In this document: piece by piece, positions 7,203 to 16,053 of the stretch
Numbering within the stretch: the stretch's first letter is position 1
How the letters are laid out: the number at the start of each line of letters is the position of its first letter
Assembly: GCF_016820555.1 (NCBI RefSeq)
Contig: NZ_JADHDW010000003.1
Location: forward strand, 310,001 to 374,000
Length of the DNA stretch: 64,000 nucleotides
Direction: 5' to 3'
Origin: Bacillus sp. REN10
GTDB taxonomy: Bacteria; Bacillota; Bacilli; Bacillales; Domibacillaceae
Notes under the pieces: generated by a model
What the model was told of the DNA's origin: nothing
What the model saw: only the letters and a program-made list of their open reading frames with translations
Database searches by the model: none
Program-made: the position numbers and the translations under genes

Positions 7203-9781
7203 AAAAAAAATCGATCGGACTTATTTTGTTCAGCAGTCTGCTCGTGTCCGCAGCTGCTCACTTTTTTTTCTTCTGGGAATGGCTCAATGGAAGGTATATG
7301 TTAGGCCCTAATGACGGTTTATCTCAAATCCTCCCGTTTAAACAATTTATTTATGACCATTATACAGAGGGAAATTTCTTTTACTCGTTTCGCTTCGGCT
7401 TAGGAGGAGGATTTTATAGCCAGCTTGCTTATTATTTCTCGACATCTATTTTGTTCTTATTAACAGTTATCATTGTATTTCTTTTGGAACTGCTACAAGT
7501 CATTAATACACCAAATATAGAATTTTGGGCTAATGCGGCGATTTTCATTAGCGTCTCGCGACTAAGCTTGATTTTATTCATTACGACGTGGGCCTTTCGC
7601 TATCTACAACTAGAAAAGACCGCTGCGTTTACAGGTGCAGTGGTCTACGGCCTATCTGTGATGTATTTTCGCCATGTCGTTTTTTGGGAGTTTTTTGCTG
7701 ATGCAATGATTTGGATTCCACTGCTTGTCATTGCCGCGGAGAAAATTATTCGAGACGGCCGACCTGTTTGGTTGATCGTTATCCTCTCTCTTATGCTATT
7801 TAATAACTTTTATTTTGCTTATATTAACCTAGTTTTTTTAGCGATATATATAGTGTTTCGCTGGATCGTTCCTTTAACGCATCATGATCGCCATAAAATC
7901 GAGCAAATCAAATGGTTTATTGTTTCGAGCGTGATTAGTTTTTGTTTGAGTGCAATTTCTTTTCTTCCTGCGGCCTACGGTTTCTTTAATAATTATCGAC
8001 CGTCTTATGATGGAGAGATTTCCATTTTTGCGGCAGTCGATCAGCCGTTATTTATTAGCCGTTATTTAATTGTGCCGGCCATATTTATATTATGTATGTG
8101 TACGATTTCTTTTTATAAGCACTCATTATTTCGCTTATTTGCGCTTATTAGCTTATTCTTACTGCTATTGCATTATAGTCCGATGGCCGGAAGCGCCTTT
8201 AATGGTTTTTCCGCCCCGCAGTACCGTTTTGAGTATTTATTATCATTTACAATAGCAGGATGTATTGCTGTTGGTATTGAACAGTTGAAGTACATTCGCT
8301 TGAAAGAGGGCATCATAGCTATCATTACCACTCTGGCTATTTATTTGACCAGCGCTACTTTTATAGATTCTACAGTAGAGATGACACTGATCAAGAAGAT
8401 CGGGCTGTCTCTAGTAGGAATCACGTCGTTACTATTTATTCTGTACTATTGGAAAAAGAATACCCTTTTCCTTCGTTGCCTGCAAGGATGGGTCATCATC
8501 TCTTGCTTACTGATCGTGAATCTGTATGAAGTCACGTTATCAGAGAAGGCAGGAGTTAAAACAGTAACGAAAGATTTCCTTGAAAGCACCTCCTATAATA
8601 ACAGCGAACAGCAACAACTAATTCACCAAATACAGCAGGAAATGAAGCAGCCGTTTGAAAAGATTGACTGGATGGTTCCGACTCGTAACAACACTCCAAT
8701 TGTCCAACGTTTCCCTGGCACAAGCTTATATTCCAGTATTTTCAATCAACAGCTATTGTTTTTTTATTGGCATGATTTACAAATTGATATGGGGAGAGAA
8801 AGTGTGAGCCGCTATGCAACTTTCGGTAACCGTTCCAACCTCCATAGTCTGTTGCAAGCAAATTTTTGGATGCGGTCGAAAGATCAGGAGATGAATGTCC
8901 CTTACGGCTTTGAGAAATTTTCGGAAACGAAACATTATGTCGCTTATAAAAATAAATGGCCACTTCCATTTGTGCGCACAACGAAGACCGTTTTTCAGGA
9001 AACCGATTTGCAACAAAGTTCTGCCTTAGATCGTGAGCATGCGATGCTGCAAGGAATTGTACTAAAGGATGAAACCATTCCTCATCAGCCTTGGAATACG
9101 CGCGTCAAAAACCTCATCAATCAAGCCACGATAACAGCCATAGGAGGAACGTATCAAGATCACAAACTAGCAGTAAAAGAAAAAGTGGGAGGAATCGATC
9201 TCATTTCTAAACAGCATAACGAAAAAACGGCTGATTATTATGTTAGCTTTCATATCGAAAATACGGATGGCTTACCTTTTACTTTAAAGGTCAATGATTA
9301 TAAAACTACTCGTAAAGCGTCCGATTCGATCTATAAAACAAATGTCAATGAGTTAATGATCCGAGTGCCAAAGAATGAAAAAATATCGATTCGAGTACCA
9401 AAGGGAAATTACATTGTGAAATCAATTTCTTTATTTGAAGAAGATTATGAAGTGCTTAAGCAATCGATGTCTCACCATGCTTATTCTCCTGAAGTTCACA
9501 TAAACAGAAATAATGTAAAAATCAATTACAATAACCAAACTGAAGAACAGTTTATGGCCTTACCCATTCCATTTGAACAAGGATGGTCATTAAAAATAAA
9601 CGGCAAGAAGCAACCAATCTATGAAGCAAATTATGCCTTTACCGGAATCGCTTTGCAGGAAGGAAGGAATCAAATTGAATTAACATATACTCCTCCATTT
9701 TTTCGTGTGTCGTTATTACTATTGATTATCGGACTATTTAGCACCTATTATGTATTACACACAAAAAGAGGCTGTCAGTAA
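7199..9781 (+). CDS. yfhO: YfhO-family membrane glycosyltransferase
   Basis: An 860-residue multi-spanning protein. N-terminal signal-like helix, then GPNDGLSQILPFKQFIYDHY, the conserved YfhO motif with an acidic residue in the first outer loop, about 11 further helices to residue 430, a large extracytoplasmic domain (about 450-825) and a final helix (about 832-852). YfhO is a GT-C-type enzyme proposed to transfer GlcNAc from the lipid carrier to lipoteichoic acid outside the cell. Overlaps the GtrA gene by 4 nt (ATGA). The stop codon lies inside the terminator stem. Confidence 0.82.
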   Translation: MKKKSIGLILFSSLLVSAAAHFFFFWEWLNGRYMLGPNDGLSQILPFKQFIYDHYTEGNFFYSFRFGLGGGFYSQLAYYFSTSILFLLTVIIVFLLELLQVINTPNIEFWANAAIFISVSRLSLILFITTWAFRYLQLEKTAAFTGAVVYGLSVMYFRHVVFWEFFADAMIWIPLLVIAAEKIIRDGRPVWLIVILSLMLFNNFYFAYINLVFLAIYIVFRWIVPLTHHDRHKIEQIKWFIVSSVISFCLSAISFLPAAYGFFNNYRPSYDGEISIFAAVDQPLFISRYLIVPAIFILCMCTISFYKHSLFRLFALISLFLLLLHYSPMAGSAFNGFSAPQYRFEYLLSFTIAGCIAVGIEQLKYIRLKEGIIAIITTLAIYLTSATFIDSTVEMTLIKKIGLSLVGITSLLFILYYWKKNTLFLRCLQGWVIISCLLIVNLYEVTLSEKAGVKTVTKDFLESTSYNNSEQQQLIHQIQQEMKQPFEKIDWMVPTRNNTPIVQRFPGTSLYSSIFNQQLLFFYWHDLQIDMGRESVSRYATFGNRSNLHSLLQANFWMRSKDQEMNVPYGFEKFSETKHYVAYKNKWPLPFVRTTKTVFQETDLQQSSALDREHAMLQGIVLKDETIPHQPWNTRVKNLINQATITAIGGTYQDHKLAVKEKVGGIDLISKQHNEKTADYYVSFHIENTDGLPFTLKVNDYKTTRKASDSIYKTNVNELMIRVPKNEKISIRVPKGNYIVKSISLFEEDYEVLKQSMSHHAYSPEVHINRNNVKINYNNQTEEQFMALPIPFEQGWSLKINGKKQPIYEANYAFTGIALQEGRNQIELTYTPPFFRVSLLLLIIGLFSTYYVLHTKRGCQ

Positions 9782-9810
9782 GGAATTTCCTTACCAACAG
9801 CCTCTTTTTT
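9763..9810 (+). terminator. Terminator of the csbB-gtcA-yfhO operon
   Basis: AAAAAGAGGCTGT pairs with ACAGCCTCTTTTTT, with an inner AAGGAA/TTTCCTT stem; a run of T follows. The yfhO stop is within the structure. Confidence 0.9.
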
Positions 9811-10060
9811 GACGTATTTGCGGCGAAAACCATCCGGCCACATCCAGATGTTTAACCTCTAAAGGTATGTTGTTCGACTTACGCAAATTAGCTCATCGCT
9901 TGATTAATATAACACATAACTTTATAGAAAGAAAGGTTTTTTATCATTTTTTAATACAAAAACAAATACCTATTCTTTTTTTATACTTTTAAGCATTGTC
10001 GACAACTAGATAAAAATTAAACAAATAGGGCATAGCTAACAAAAAACAGGAGGAACTATC

Positions 10061-10780
10061 ATGAACGAAAACAACGAACGATCTTTACGATTCGAAGTGG
10101 CATTTAACCGGATTCATCAGCAATTAAAACAGCTTGCTCTTAAATCAGACCAGCATTCCTTTATGGAAATACTTCATGATTGCGCAAGAAGTCATGCATC
10201 CGTCCGCAGCCATTTAGATGAGTTAAAGCAATTCGCTAAGCTGAGAAATGCCATTGTGCATCAAAAAATAAATGCGGAATTTTATATTGCCGAACCTCAT
10301 GAAAACATTGTTAAACGAATTGAACAAATTGATGCTCTCCTCTCCCAACCAGCGAGCGCGCTTTCCATTGCTTCTCAACCAGTTTGTATCGTCGAACTAC
10401 ACACACCTTTCGTGCGGGTTCTACACATGATTCAAGAGCTTTCCTATTCAGAGTATCCCGTCTTTGATCAAGGAACATGCAAAGGTATTCTTACGGGAGA
10501 AGAAATGTTAAAATGGATGGCTCACCAACAAACAGATAATCACATCCCTTTACATGAAGTAACCGTGCGCGATCTTCTTTCTGAACAAAGCAGATCAAAA
10601 GTGGCTTTTATTAAAAAAGATGCCAATATCTTTGAAGTGGAGCACTTATTTGAAAACTATCAAAGCAACAATCAAAAACTTGAAGCTATTCTGATCACTC
10701 CAAACGGTACATCGAAAGAACTGCCAATCGCGATGATCACATCCTGGGACTTAACAAAAACGAATGATCAAATCATATAA
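10061..10780 (+). CDS. CBS-domain protein with N-terminal helical domain
   Basis: About 239 residues, soluble. Residues 1-100 are helical with a SHASVRSHLDELKQFAKLRNAIVHQ stretch in parts resembling HEPN/DUF4145-type helical segments (RNAIVHQ recalls an RxxxxH motif). Residues about 105-230 contain paired CBS-like repeats (LSYSEYPVFDQGTCKGILTGEEM). CBS pairs usually bind adenosyl nucleotides. AGGAGG precedes ATG 10061. Stand-alone gene with its own terminator; role unknown. Confidence 0.65.
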   Translation: MNENNERSLRFEVAFNRIHQQLKQLALKSDQHSFMEILHDCARSHASVRSHLDELKQFAKLRNAIVHQKINAEFYIAEPHENIVKRIEQIDALLSQPASALSIASQPVCIVELHTPFVRVLHMIQELSYSEYPVFDQGTCKGILTGEEMLKWMAHQQTDNHIPLHEVTVRDLLSEQSRSKVAFIKKDANIFEVEHLFENYQSNNQKLEAILITPNGTSKELPIAMITSWDLTKTNDQII

Positions 10781-10814
10781 AATGCGAACAGGGAATACCC
10801 CGTTCGCATTGTTT
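10781..10814 (+). terminator. Terminator after the CBS-domain gene
   Basis: ATGCGAACAGGG pairs with CCCCGTTCGCAT, loop AATA, followed by TGTTT. Confidence 0.85.
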
Positions 10815-10823
10815 AGAAACTAA

Positions 10824-11435
10824 TTATTCAACAAATTCAAATTCACTTAAAGCATCTACATGACTGGCAATCATGGCGATAATCGTATTCGCTTCCTCTT
10901 TACTAAAAACAAAATTAGTCACATCCTCCAGCTGCTCTTCCTCAACAGTTTGAATACGGTTGACTCTCCGTAACACCCCGTCGCCTGTTTCCTGAACGAT
11001 ACCAAATTGATAAGTGATCTCCACTTCATCTTTATGGGCATAAGCGGTCACTTCCGGTGTCGTCCACTCTACCTCAATCTCTTCATAATGATCATCCTCC
11101 ATGTTGAATGAATAATCATCCGTTCCTTCAATAAACTCATGAAAGCTTTCATGGACCTCATCTACAATATCCTCAATATCCGGCAAAATCGTTTTAGACA
11201 TATATTCCATATCTACTTCGAATGTTTTGACATAAAATTCTTCATTGTATGGATCAAAAAACACAGAACAGAAATATTCTGCTTCATTTTCATCCGTTTC
11301 TACAAAAAACTCTATTTTGGGATGCTTTGCTGCCCGATCAACGGTCATATGACCAACTTGATCATATTTTTCACAAATTGACTCTAAATGTTCTTCCAAT
11401 TCCTCACTTACTCGCTCAAACCATTCTAATGCCAT
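10824..11435 (-). CDS. Conserved acidic cytoplasmic protein of unknown function
   Basis: A 203-residue soluble, strongly acidic protein (many E and D, few hydrophobic runs), with no signal or membrane segment. I do not recognise a family. Segments such as VEFFVETDEN and YITYQFGIVQETGDG suggest an alpha/beta fold. ATG at 11435 follows AAAGGAAGGG. It is convergent with the CBS-domain gene and shares the small terminator region; nothing links it to the redox operon that follows on the same strand. Confidence 0.6.
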   Translation of the reverse strand: MALEWFERVSEELEEHLESICEKYDQVGHMTVDRAAKHPKIEFFVETDENEAEYFCSVFFDPYNEEFYVKTFEVDMEYMSKTILPDIEDIVDEVHESFHEFIEGTDDYSFNMEDDHYEEIEVEWTTPEVTAYAHKDEVEITYQFGIVQETGDGVLRRVNRIQTVEEEQLEDVTNFVFSKEEANTIIAMIASHVDALSEFEFVE

Positions 11436-11569
11436 CCTGCATCCCTTCCTTTCAAATAATCCCTTTTATTATTTGTTAAGGCGGAATAATTATGCCCTTA
11501 TTGTATTTACATCTTTGAGGAAAAGGATAGGTGAAAAATAGTAGACATATGAAAGGCTAGAATCAGAAG

Positions 11570-11690
11570 ATGAGCACAAATAGTAATAAAATACAAGGCA
11601 AGATCAAACCATCCATTGGAAAAGCAAAAGATAAATGGCCTCGTTAATGATGTTTTGAAGATGAAGTGCAATCGAACAAAACCGGATCAT
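11570..11690 (+). pseudogene. CsbD-like stress protein remnant
   Basis: ATG 11570 opens a 25-codon frame ending at 11647 with NKIQGKIKPSIGKAKDKW, the signature start of CsbD-family general-stress proteins. The usual continuation is visible only in another frame (NDVLKMKCNR), and the end is missing. Weak ribosome site. Probably a decayed small gene; the rest of 11440-11725 shows no other coding signal. Confidence 0.5.
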
Positions 11691-11696
11691 TACCGA

Positions 11697-11723
11697 CGGC
11701 ACTGGTAAATCAGTGCCGCCTTT
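11697..11723 (+). terminator. Small perfect hairpin downstream of the CsbD remnant
   Basis: CGGCACTG (11697-11704) and CAGTGCCG (11711-11718), 6-nt loop, followed on the plus strand by CCTTTCCTT. On the minus strand it lies right after the stop of the b-type heme membrane gene but lacks a T-run there, so the direction is uncertain. Confidence 0.55.
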
Positions 11724-11725
11724 CC

Positions 11726-12265
11726 TTATGAAAGAAGCAGGTGGATCAATGTCATGACAGCTGCTATTCCTAATATGCCCATGTGCGTAAAGCGGATCGC
11801 TTTAGATCTCTTATTCGCCGATAAAATATAACCGATTAGTGCAGCAGCTGCCATAAATGCTGCAGCACCAATGCCGATATACTCTCTTAATTCTAATTCA
11901 CGTTCTGCTAAAAACATCATTGCCCCATGAGCGCATACGGCCAGTAAGGTTAGAGATCCCATCCAAATATGCCACTTTCCTGATAATCGAGTTGCTTTTG
12001 CCATATGAGTTGCTTGATTCGGCCAGCGCTTTTTCACTGGTTTCATCAACTTTCTTAACGGGAAAAGGGTTGCTGCTAAGCCAAAACCGGCCATCCCTGC
12101 CCAACCAATTAGTTCTCCTCCTTCTTTCATTACTCCATTTTCCTCCTCCTCATGCCCTTCATCAGCATAGTCATCCGCATGAGCGGGATGGATGAAAGAT
12201 GGAGAACTAACAAAGAGCAACATAAAAACAGTTGCAATTATCATACCTATTTTCTTTACCAACAT
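11726..12265 (-). CDS. Membrane protein with cytochrome-b-like histidines and acidic outer segment
   Basis: About 179 residues. Signal-type helix (1-28), an acidic outer segment rich in D, E and H (about 31-45), then four membrane helices. Histidines sit at helix positions suited to heme ligation: SGKWHIWMG, AVCAHGAMM, RFTHMGILG and LIHLLLS. This resembles small b-type cytochromes of the ferric-reductase/cytochrome b561 kind, but I cannot name the family. GGAG precedes ATG 12265. Last gene of the redox operon, 14 nt after the histidine kinase gene, so it is likely the regulated output or a partner of the ApbE-linked membrane protein. Confidence 0.6.
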   Translation of the reverse strand: MLVKKIGMIIATVFMLLFVSSPSFIHPAHADDYADEGHEEEENGVMKEGGELIGWAGMAGFGLAATLFPLRKLMKPVKKRWPNQATHMAKATRLSGKWHIWMGSLTLLAVCAHGAMMFLAERELELREYIGIGAAAFMAAAALIGYILSANKRSKAIRFTHMGILGIAAVMTLIHLLLS

Positions 12266-12279
12266 AGCTTTTCACTCCG

Positions 12280-13575
12280 TTATTCTTTAATTGGGATTTG
12301 TATATAAAATATTGTGCCCTTTCCCACTTCACTCGTTACTTCAATTTTTCCTCCGTGCGATTCCACGATCCATTGGGCGATCGATAAGCCGATGCCGTTG
12401 CTGCCTAAATCCCGAGATCTGGCTTTATCTACTCGATAGAAACGATCAAAAATACGCGGCAGCTGATCACTAGGAATGCCGATACCTGTATCTTTAACCA
12501 GCATCTCCACCTGTTTTCCATCACGACGAATCGTTAAGTGAACCGTTCCTCCTGGCTGATTGTATTTCACTGCGTTATCAATCAAAATGTATAATAATTG
12601 TGTGATTCTCTCTTTATCTGCCTTTATCAAGAGAGGAGCCGATAAAGAGCTCTCAACAGTCACACCCATTTGCTTTGCCAAAGGAAGGAATGAGCGAACG
12701 AGCTGCTCCACTGTTTCTTTTAAATCAAACACCGTTGGATAAAACTCGATCTTGCCTGAATCCGAACGGGCGATGGTTAATAAATCCGATACGAGCCTTG
12801 TCATTCGTTTGACTTCTTCCTTCATGTCTTGAAGAATTTGTTGAGAAAAGGCAGACAAATGCTGTTGATCTTCTGCTTCGATTACCTCCAGTGAAGACTG
12901 CATAATCGCAAGCGGAGTCCGCAACTCATGAGACGCATCACTGACGAATTCTTTTTGACGCTGAAATGAGCGGGAGATCGGAATCATTGCTTTTCCCGCC
13001 ATAAAGTATCCTAACCATAAAGATAACAACAAAAATAAAACCAATAAGCTTGTTAACACCAGTAACAATTTGTCCAATACATTTTGCTGTGCCGTCACAT
13101 TCGTTCCAGCAATAATAGCTCCCATATACTCCCCTTCGTTTATTACCGGCTCTGCCGCTAACAATATTTTTTTGTCTTCTTGATTTTGATCGATAATTGT
13201 TTCCCGACGAACTTCCAACTCATCCGGCTGCCATGTTTGGATCTTTTCTAAAAAAGGAGAAGAAGCATAAGGAAGTCCTTCTTCTGCATCTACTAATTGA
13301 CCATCTCTCGAGATCATATAATAAAAAGTTTGCATGTCAGCATCCTTATGTTCATGGTCTTCTTCGTCTTCTTTATTGATACTTTCATGAGTTCTCAATA
13401 ACTCTCTTCCATGTTCTAGCCGCTCCTCTTGCAAAAGCTTTAACACAGCTTCTTGCTGATCTTGGAAAATGGAAGAGGATAACAGCGTATACGTAATGAT
13501 CATAAACACGAGCAAAAACATCATCATCAGTCCAGTAAACAAAAGGGTTAGACGCTTTTTCGTTTGATTAAACAT
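12280..13575 (-). CDS. Sensor histidine kinase of the redox operon
   Basis: A 431-residue membrane kinase. First helix about 10-34, an outer sensing domain (about 35-175) with an acidic, histidine-bearing HEDEEDHEHKD-like stretch around residues 65-80, second helix about 176-198, HisKA with DASHELRTPLAIM (phospho-His), then HATPase_c with DNAVKYN, DTGIGIP and GLSIAQWI. EnvZ/BaeS-type architecture. The His/Glu-rich outer stretch could bind a metal (inference). Overlaps the response-regulator gene by 8 nt and is preceded by GGTGA. Probably controls its own operon in response to a metal or redox cue. Confidence 0.85.
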   Translation of the reverse strand: MFNQTKKRLTLLFTGLMMMFLLVFMIITYTLLSSSIFQDQQEAVLKLLQEERLEHGRELLRTHESINKEDEEDHEHKDADMQTFYYMISRDGQLVDAEEGLPYASSPFLEKIQTWQPDELEVRRETIIDQNQEDKKILLAAEPVINEGEYMGAIIAGTNVTAQQNVLDKLLLVLTSLLVLFLLLSLWLGYFMAGKAMIPISRSFQRQKEFVSDASHELRTPLAIMQSSLEVIEAEDQQHLSAFSQQILQDMKEEVKRMTRLVSDLLTIARSDSGKIEFYPTVFDLKETVEQLVRSFLPLAKQMGVTVESSLSAPLLIKADKERITQLLYILIDNAVKYNQPGGTVHLTIRRDGKQVEMLVKDTGIGIPSDQLPRIFDRFYRVDKARSRDLGSNGIGLSIAQWIVESHGGKIEVTSEVGKGTIFYIQIPIKE

Positions 13576-14248
13576 CGTGTTTCACCAATCGGTAGCCAAT
13601 GCCCCGAATGCTTTGAATCAATCGCTCTCCATTTGGCTCTTCTACTTTCTTTCTGACTAACCTCACAAGAGCATCTAAGTTGTTCGCTGAAACATCCGCG
13701 TCGATCCCCCATATTTTATCGAGAAGCATTTCACGAGGTAGGACTTGCTCTTTATTGGTCATTAACAGCTGTAATAACTGATACTCTTTCGGTGTTAGCT
13801 GCACCTCTTTTCCTTTATGACAAACTTTATGATTTGTTTGATCTAATGTTAAATCTCCCGCTTGAATGATATTATCAGTAAAGGCTAGCTTCGACCGACG
13901 GCCTAACGCTCGCACTCTCGCTAATAATTCATCGAATTCAAAAGGCTTAACAATGTAATCATCTGCCCCTGCATCCAACCCTTCCACTCGGTCGTGCACA
14001 TCATCTTTCGCTGTCAGCATTATAATCAGTCCTTGAAAGTCCGAGGCTCTTAACTGTTGACACACCTTAATCCCGCTAAGCTTTGGCATCATCCAATCAA
14101 GAATGACAAGGTCGTAATCAATCGAAGAGGCATAATCGATGGCCTCTTCCCCATCCATAACCCAATCAACTGTATGCGTCTCTTTGCTTAACATATGAGC
14201 AACTAAGCGGCCTAGCTTTTTATCATCTTCTGCCAATAAGATATACAT
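13568..14248 (-). CDS. OmpR/PhoB-family response regulator of the redox operon
   Basis: About 226 residues from ATG 14248. Receiver domain 1-115 with the acidic pair in LLAEDD, phospho-acceptor Asp51 in LVILDWMMP and Lys in IVKPF, then a winged-helix domain (about 125-224) with LTPKEYQLLQLL and RGIGYRL. Upstream in-frame GTG/TTG codons up to 14293 exist without better ribosome sites; 14248 is chosen from family N-termini, but its GAAGG is very close, so the start is uncertain. Overlaps the kinase gene downstream and follows the ferric-reductase-like gene. Confidence 0.85.
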   Translation of the reverse strand: MYILLAEDDKKLGRLVAHMLSKETHTVDWVMDGEEAIDYASSIDYDLVILDWMMPKLSGIKVCQQLRASDFQGLIIMLTAKDDVHDRVEGLDAGADDYIVKPFEFDELLARVRALGRRSKLAFTDNIIQAGDLTLDQTNHKVCHKGKEVQLTPKEYQLLQLLMTNKEQVLPREMLLDKIWGIDADVSANNLDALVRLVRKKVEEPNGERLIQSIRGIGYRLVKHDV

Positions 14249-14309
14249 ATCCTTCACGTCTTTCTTTTTCTTATTATTGTACACAGAAGGCAAGAGAAAG
14301 AAAAAATGT

Positions 14310-14837
14310 TTAGGATCGAGCAGTTAATAACCGAACAAAAAATAGGGAGCTCAATACCCCGAACGTAATAGCATAGACAAGAATCATCCATATCGCGCCT
14401 GAATCAGTTCCAATTAGTATCCCGTGAATAAGCGCCAGCAAATAAGACGGCAATGCAAGAAAGTGAATGACCTTCCACCATTTCCTTCCTATTCTCTTCA
14501 TCACATCAGAAGAAAAAAAGAGCAACACGAGAATATAACAAGCGATCGTTCCAGCTGCTGAAGCCAGTCGTTGATAGGTAGCGGTAAAAGGGATCAACAG
14601 TTCCGTGATAGTATAAGAAACATAATGATCAAACAGCAGCATCATCGCATGAAATAAAGCAAGAAGCAAAGCGAGCCAACCCGCGGTTTGATGAATCATT
14701 AATAAAACAGGGCGTCCCTTTTTAGACACCATCTTTCCTTTCACTAACAATCCTGCCATATTAGCAATGAATAATAATAAATAAGCAGTCATTCCGGAAG
14801 CTCGAATCCATTCCCAAGTGGTATAGATCATATTCAT
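14310..14837 (-). CDS. Ferric-reductase-like heme membrane protein
   Basis: A 175-residue protein with five to six helices. Paired intramembrane histidines, LMIHQTAGW and LALFHAMML, then KVIHFLALPS and LALIHGILI, match the two-heme pattern of the ferric-reductase-like transmembrane domain (PF01794 type, also seen in MsrQ/YedZ). It lacks a cytoplasmic FAD/NADPH domain, so electrons must come from quinol or another protein. Start ATG overlaps the ApbE stop (TAATG). Adjacent ApbE suggests that a covalently flavinylated partner exchanges electrons with it. Confidence 0.75.
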   Translation of the reverse strand: MNMIYTTWEWIRASGMTAYLLLFIANMAGLLVKGKMVSKKGRPVLLMIHQTAGWLALLLALFHAMMLLFDHYVSYTITELLIPFTATYQRLASAAGTIACYILVLLFFSSDVMKRIGRKWWKVIHFLALPSYLLALIHGILIGTDSGAIWMILVYAITFGVLSSLFFVRLLTARS

Positions 14838-15760
14838 TACAGCATCAGCTTCTTCGTATAGTTTTTAATTGTTCGGCTTACTCTCACTCGTCCATTTTCA
14901 TCCACCACTAACGCCGCTGCGTGCGGAAAATGAGCGCGCAACCATGAAAGCCCCTCATCAAAAGTGAAGATGCATAATACTTTTGCCATCACTTCGGCTT
15001 CAACTGTTGTAGAGGCGAACACAGTTGCCTGAATCACATCGCTTATTGCTGGCAAACCCGTTTGTCCGTTGAGCAGATGATGCCTTTGAACGGAGCCTTG
15101 TTTCCACGATCGAAACACTTTATTGGAAGTAGCTACACTGCCTTCATACATATAAAATTGAGCAATATCTAATGTTTCCTTTTCTGGATGGGCAATACCT
15201 ATTAACTTTTCTTTCTCTCCCCAAACAGTTACATCTCCCCCGGCATTCAACTGTCCATCTGAAACTCCTCTTTGCCTCATCCATTTTGCTCCTTGATCCA
15301 CCGCCCATCCTTTCGCGAATCCGCCAAGGTCAACCGCTTGTTCCGTTTGCTTCAAGATCGTACATCCATCCTCGGCAAATTCAAAAGGATGATCTTCGCT
15401 TTCTTCAATGAAAAGATCGAAGCTTTCTTCTATTTTCCCGATTTGCTCAAATGAGCGATCATAGCCAATAGCGGCCATATTGTTAGCGATCAAAGGATTG
15501 AAAAAACCATTTGTTGCTTCCGAGTAGTGAACTGCTTGTTTTAATATTTCAAACAGCATCGAGCTAACTTGAACAGCCGTACCAGGAGCCATTTGATTGA
15601 ATCGGTCTAATTCATTGAATGGAAGAAATCGTGAACAAGTTTGCTCCACTTCTTGAAACCAGCGCTTCAGTTCTGCTATATCCCTCTCTTGCTGGGGAAA
15701 TCCCCCAATGACTTTCACCTCTGTGTTCATCGCTTGAAATGAATAGAACTCGTCATCCAT
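14837..15760 (-). CDS. apbE: FAD:protein FMN transferase (ApbE)
   Basis: A 307-residue enzyme that transfers FMN from FAD to a Thr/Ser of exported or membrane redox proteins. Seen: MNTEVKVIG start, the TNGFFNPLI region, AVDLGGFAKGWAVDQ, GQLNAGGDVTVWG and a C-terminal VIQATVFASTTVEAEVMAK, all ApbE hallmarks including metal and FAD-binding residues. No clear signal peptide or lipobox, so it may act in the cytoplasm or be anchored by other means. AAGGAGGT precedes ATG 15760. The upstream 96-residue gene ends 2 nt before, and the heme membrane gene overlaps its stop, giving a tightly coupled set. Confidence 0.9.
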   Translation of the reverse strand: MDDEFYSFQAMNTEVKVIGGFPQQERDIAELKRWFQEVEQTCSRFLPFNELDRFNQMAPGTAVQVSSMLFEILKQAVHYSEATNGFFNPLIANNMAAIGYDRSFEQIGKIEESFDLFIEESEDHPFEFAEDGCTILKQTEQAVDLGGFAKGWAVDQGAKWMRQRGVSDGQLNAGGDVTVWGEKEKLIGIAHPEKETLDIAQFYMYEGSVATSNKVFRSWKQGSVQRHHLLNGQTGLPAISDVIQATVFASTTVEAEVMAKVLCIFTFDEGLSWLRAHFPHAAALVVDENGRVRVSRTIKNYTKKLML

Positions 15761-15762
15761 TA

Positions 15763-16053
15763 TTAAGACCTCCTTGTTCGATTATCTGCCTGAGGCTGCC
15801 CTCCTTCTCCTCTCGGTGTAAACGTAGCCGAATAGGCGGAGGCATCTACATCCCAATTAGTCTCTTCCCAATCCAACGTAGAAATCCATTCGTCTCTCGC
15901 TTCTCTTTCTTTCGCATTGAGCGACTGAATATCTGTCACTGAATAGTTTTGCTCTTGCTGCACATCTGCTCCTTGTACGACATTTAAGAAGACGGCTAAA
16001 GAACTGACACTACCAATCCCAATTGCCCACTTCCACCATTTAGCGTTTGCCAT
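15763..16053 (-). CDS. Small single-span membrane-anchored protein, possible flavin acceptor
   Basis: A 96-residue protein with one N-terminal helix (about 6-27, after KWWKW) and a short outer domain of about 65 residues ending in an Arg-rich tail. No recognised family. The outer part holds DVDASAYSATFT, where YSATFT recalls the [ST]-G-A-[TS]-x-[TS] core that ApbE flavinylates, but the upstream Asp is one residue off and Gly is Ser, so this is only a candidate. ATG 16053 follows GAGGGAG. Overlaps the copper-amine-oxidase-N gene by 14 nt and ends 2 nt before apbE. Confidence 0.6.
   Translation of the reverse strand: MANAKWWKWAIGIGSVSSLAVFLNVVQGADVQQEQNYSVTDIQSLNAKEREARDEWISTLDWEETNWDVDASAYSATFTPRGEGGQPQADNRTRRS

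Noticed and set aside
9996-10005. TTGTCGACAA palindrome upstream of the CBS-domain gene
   Set aside because: A 10-bp palindrome alone is weak evidence; it does not match the LexA/DinR consensus and has no second copy nearby.
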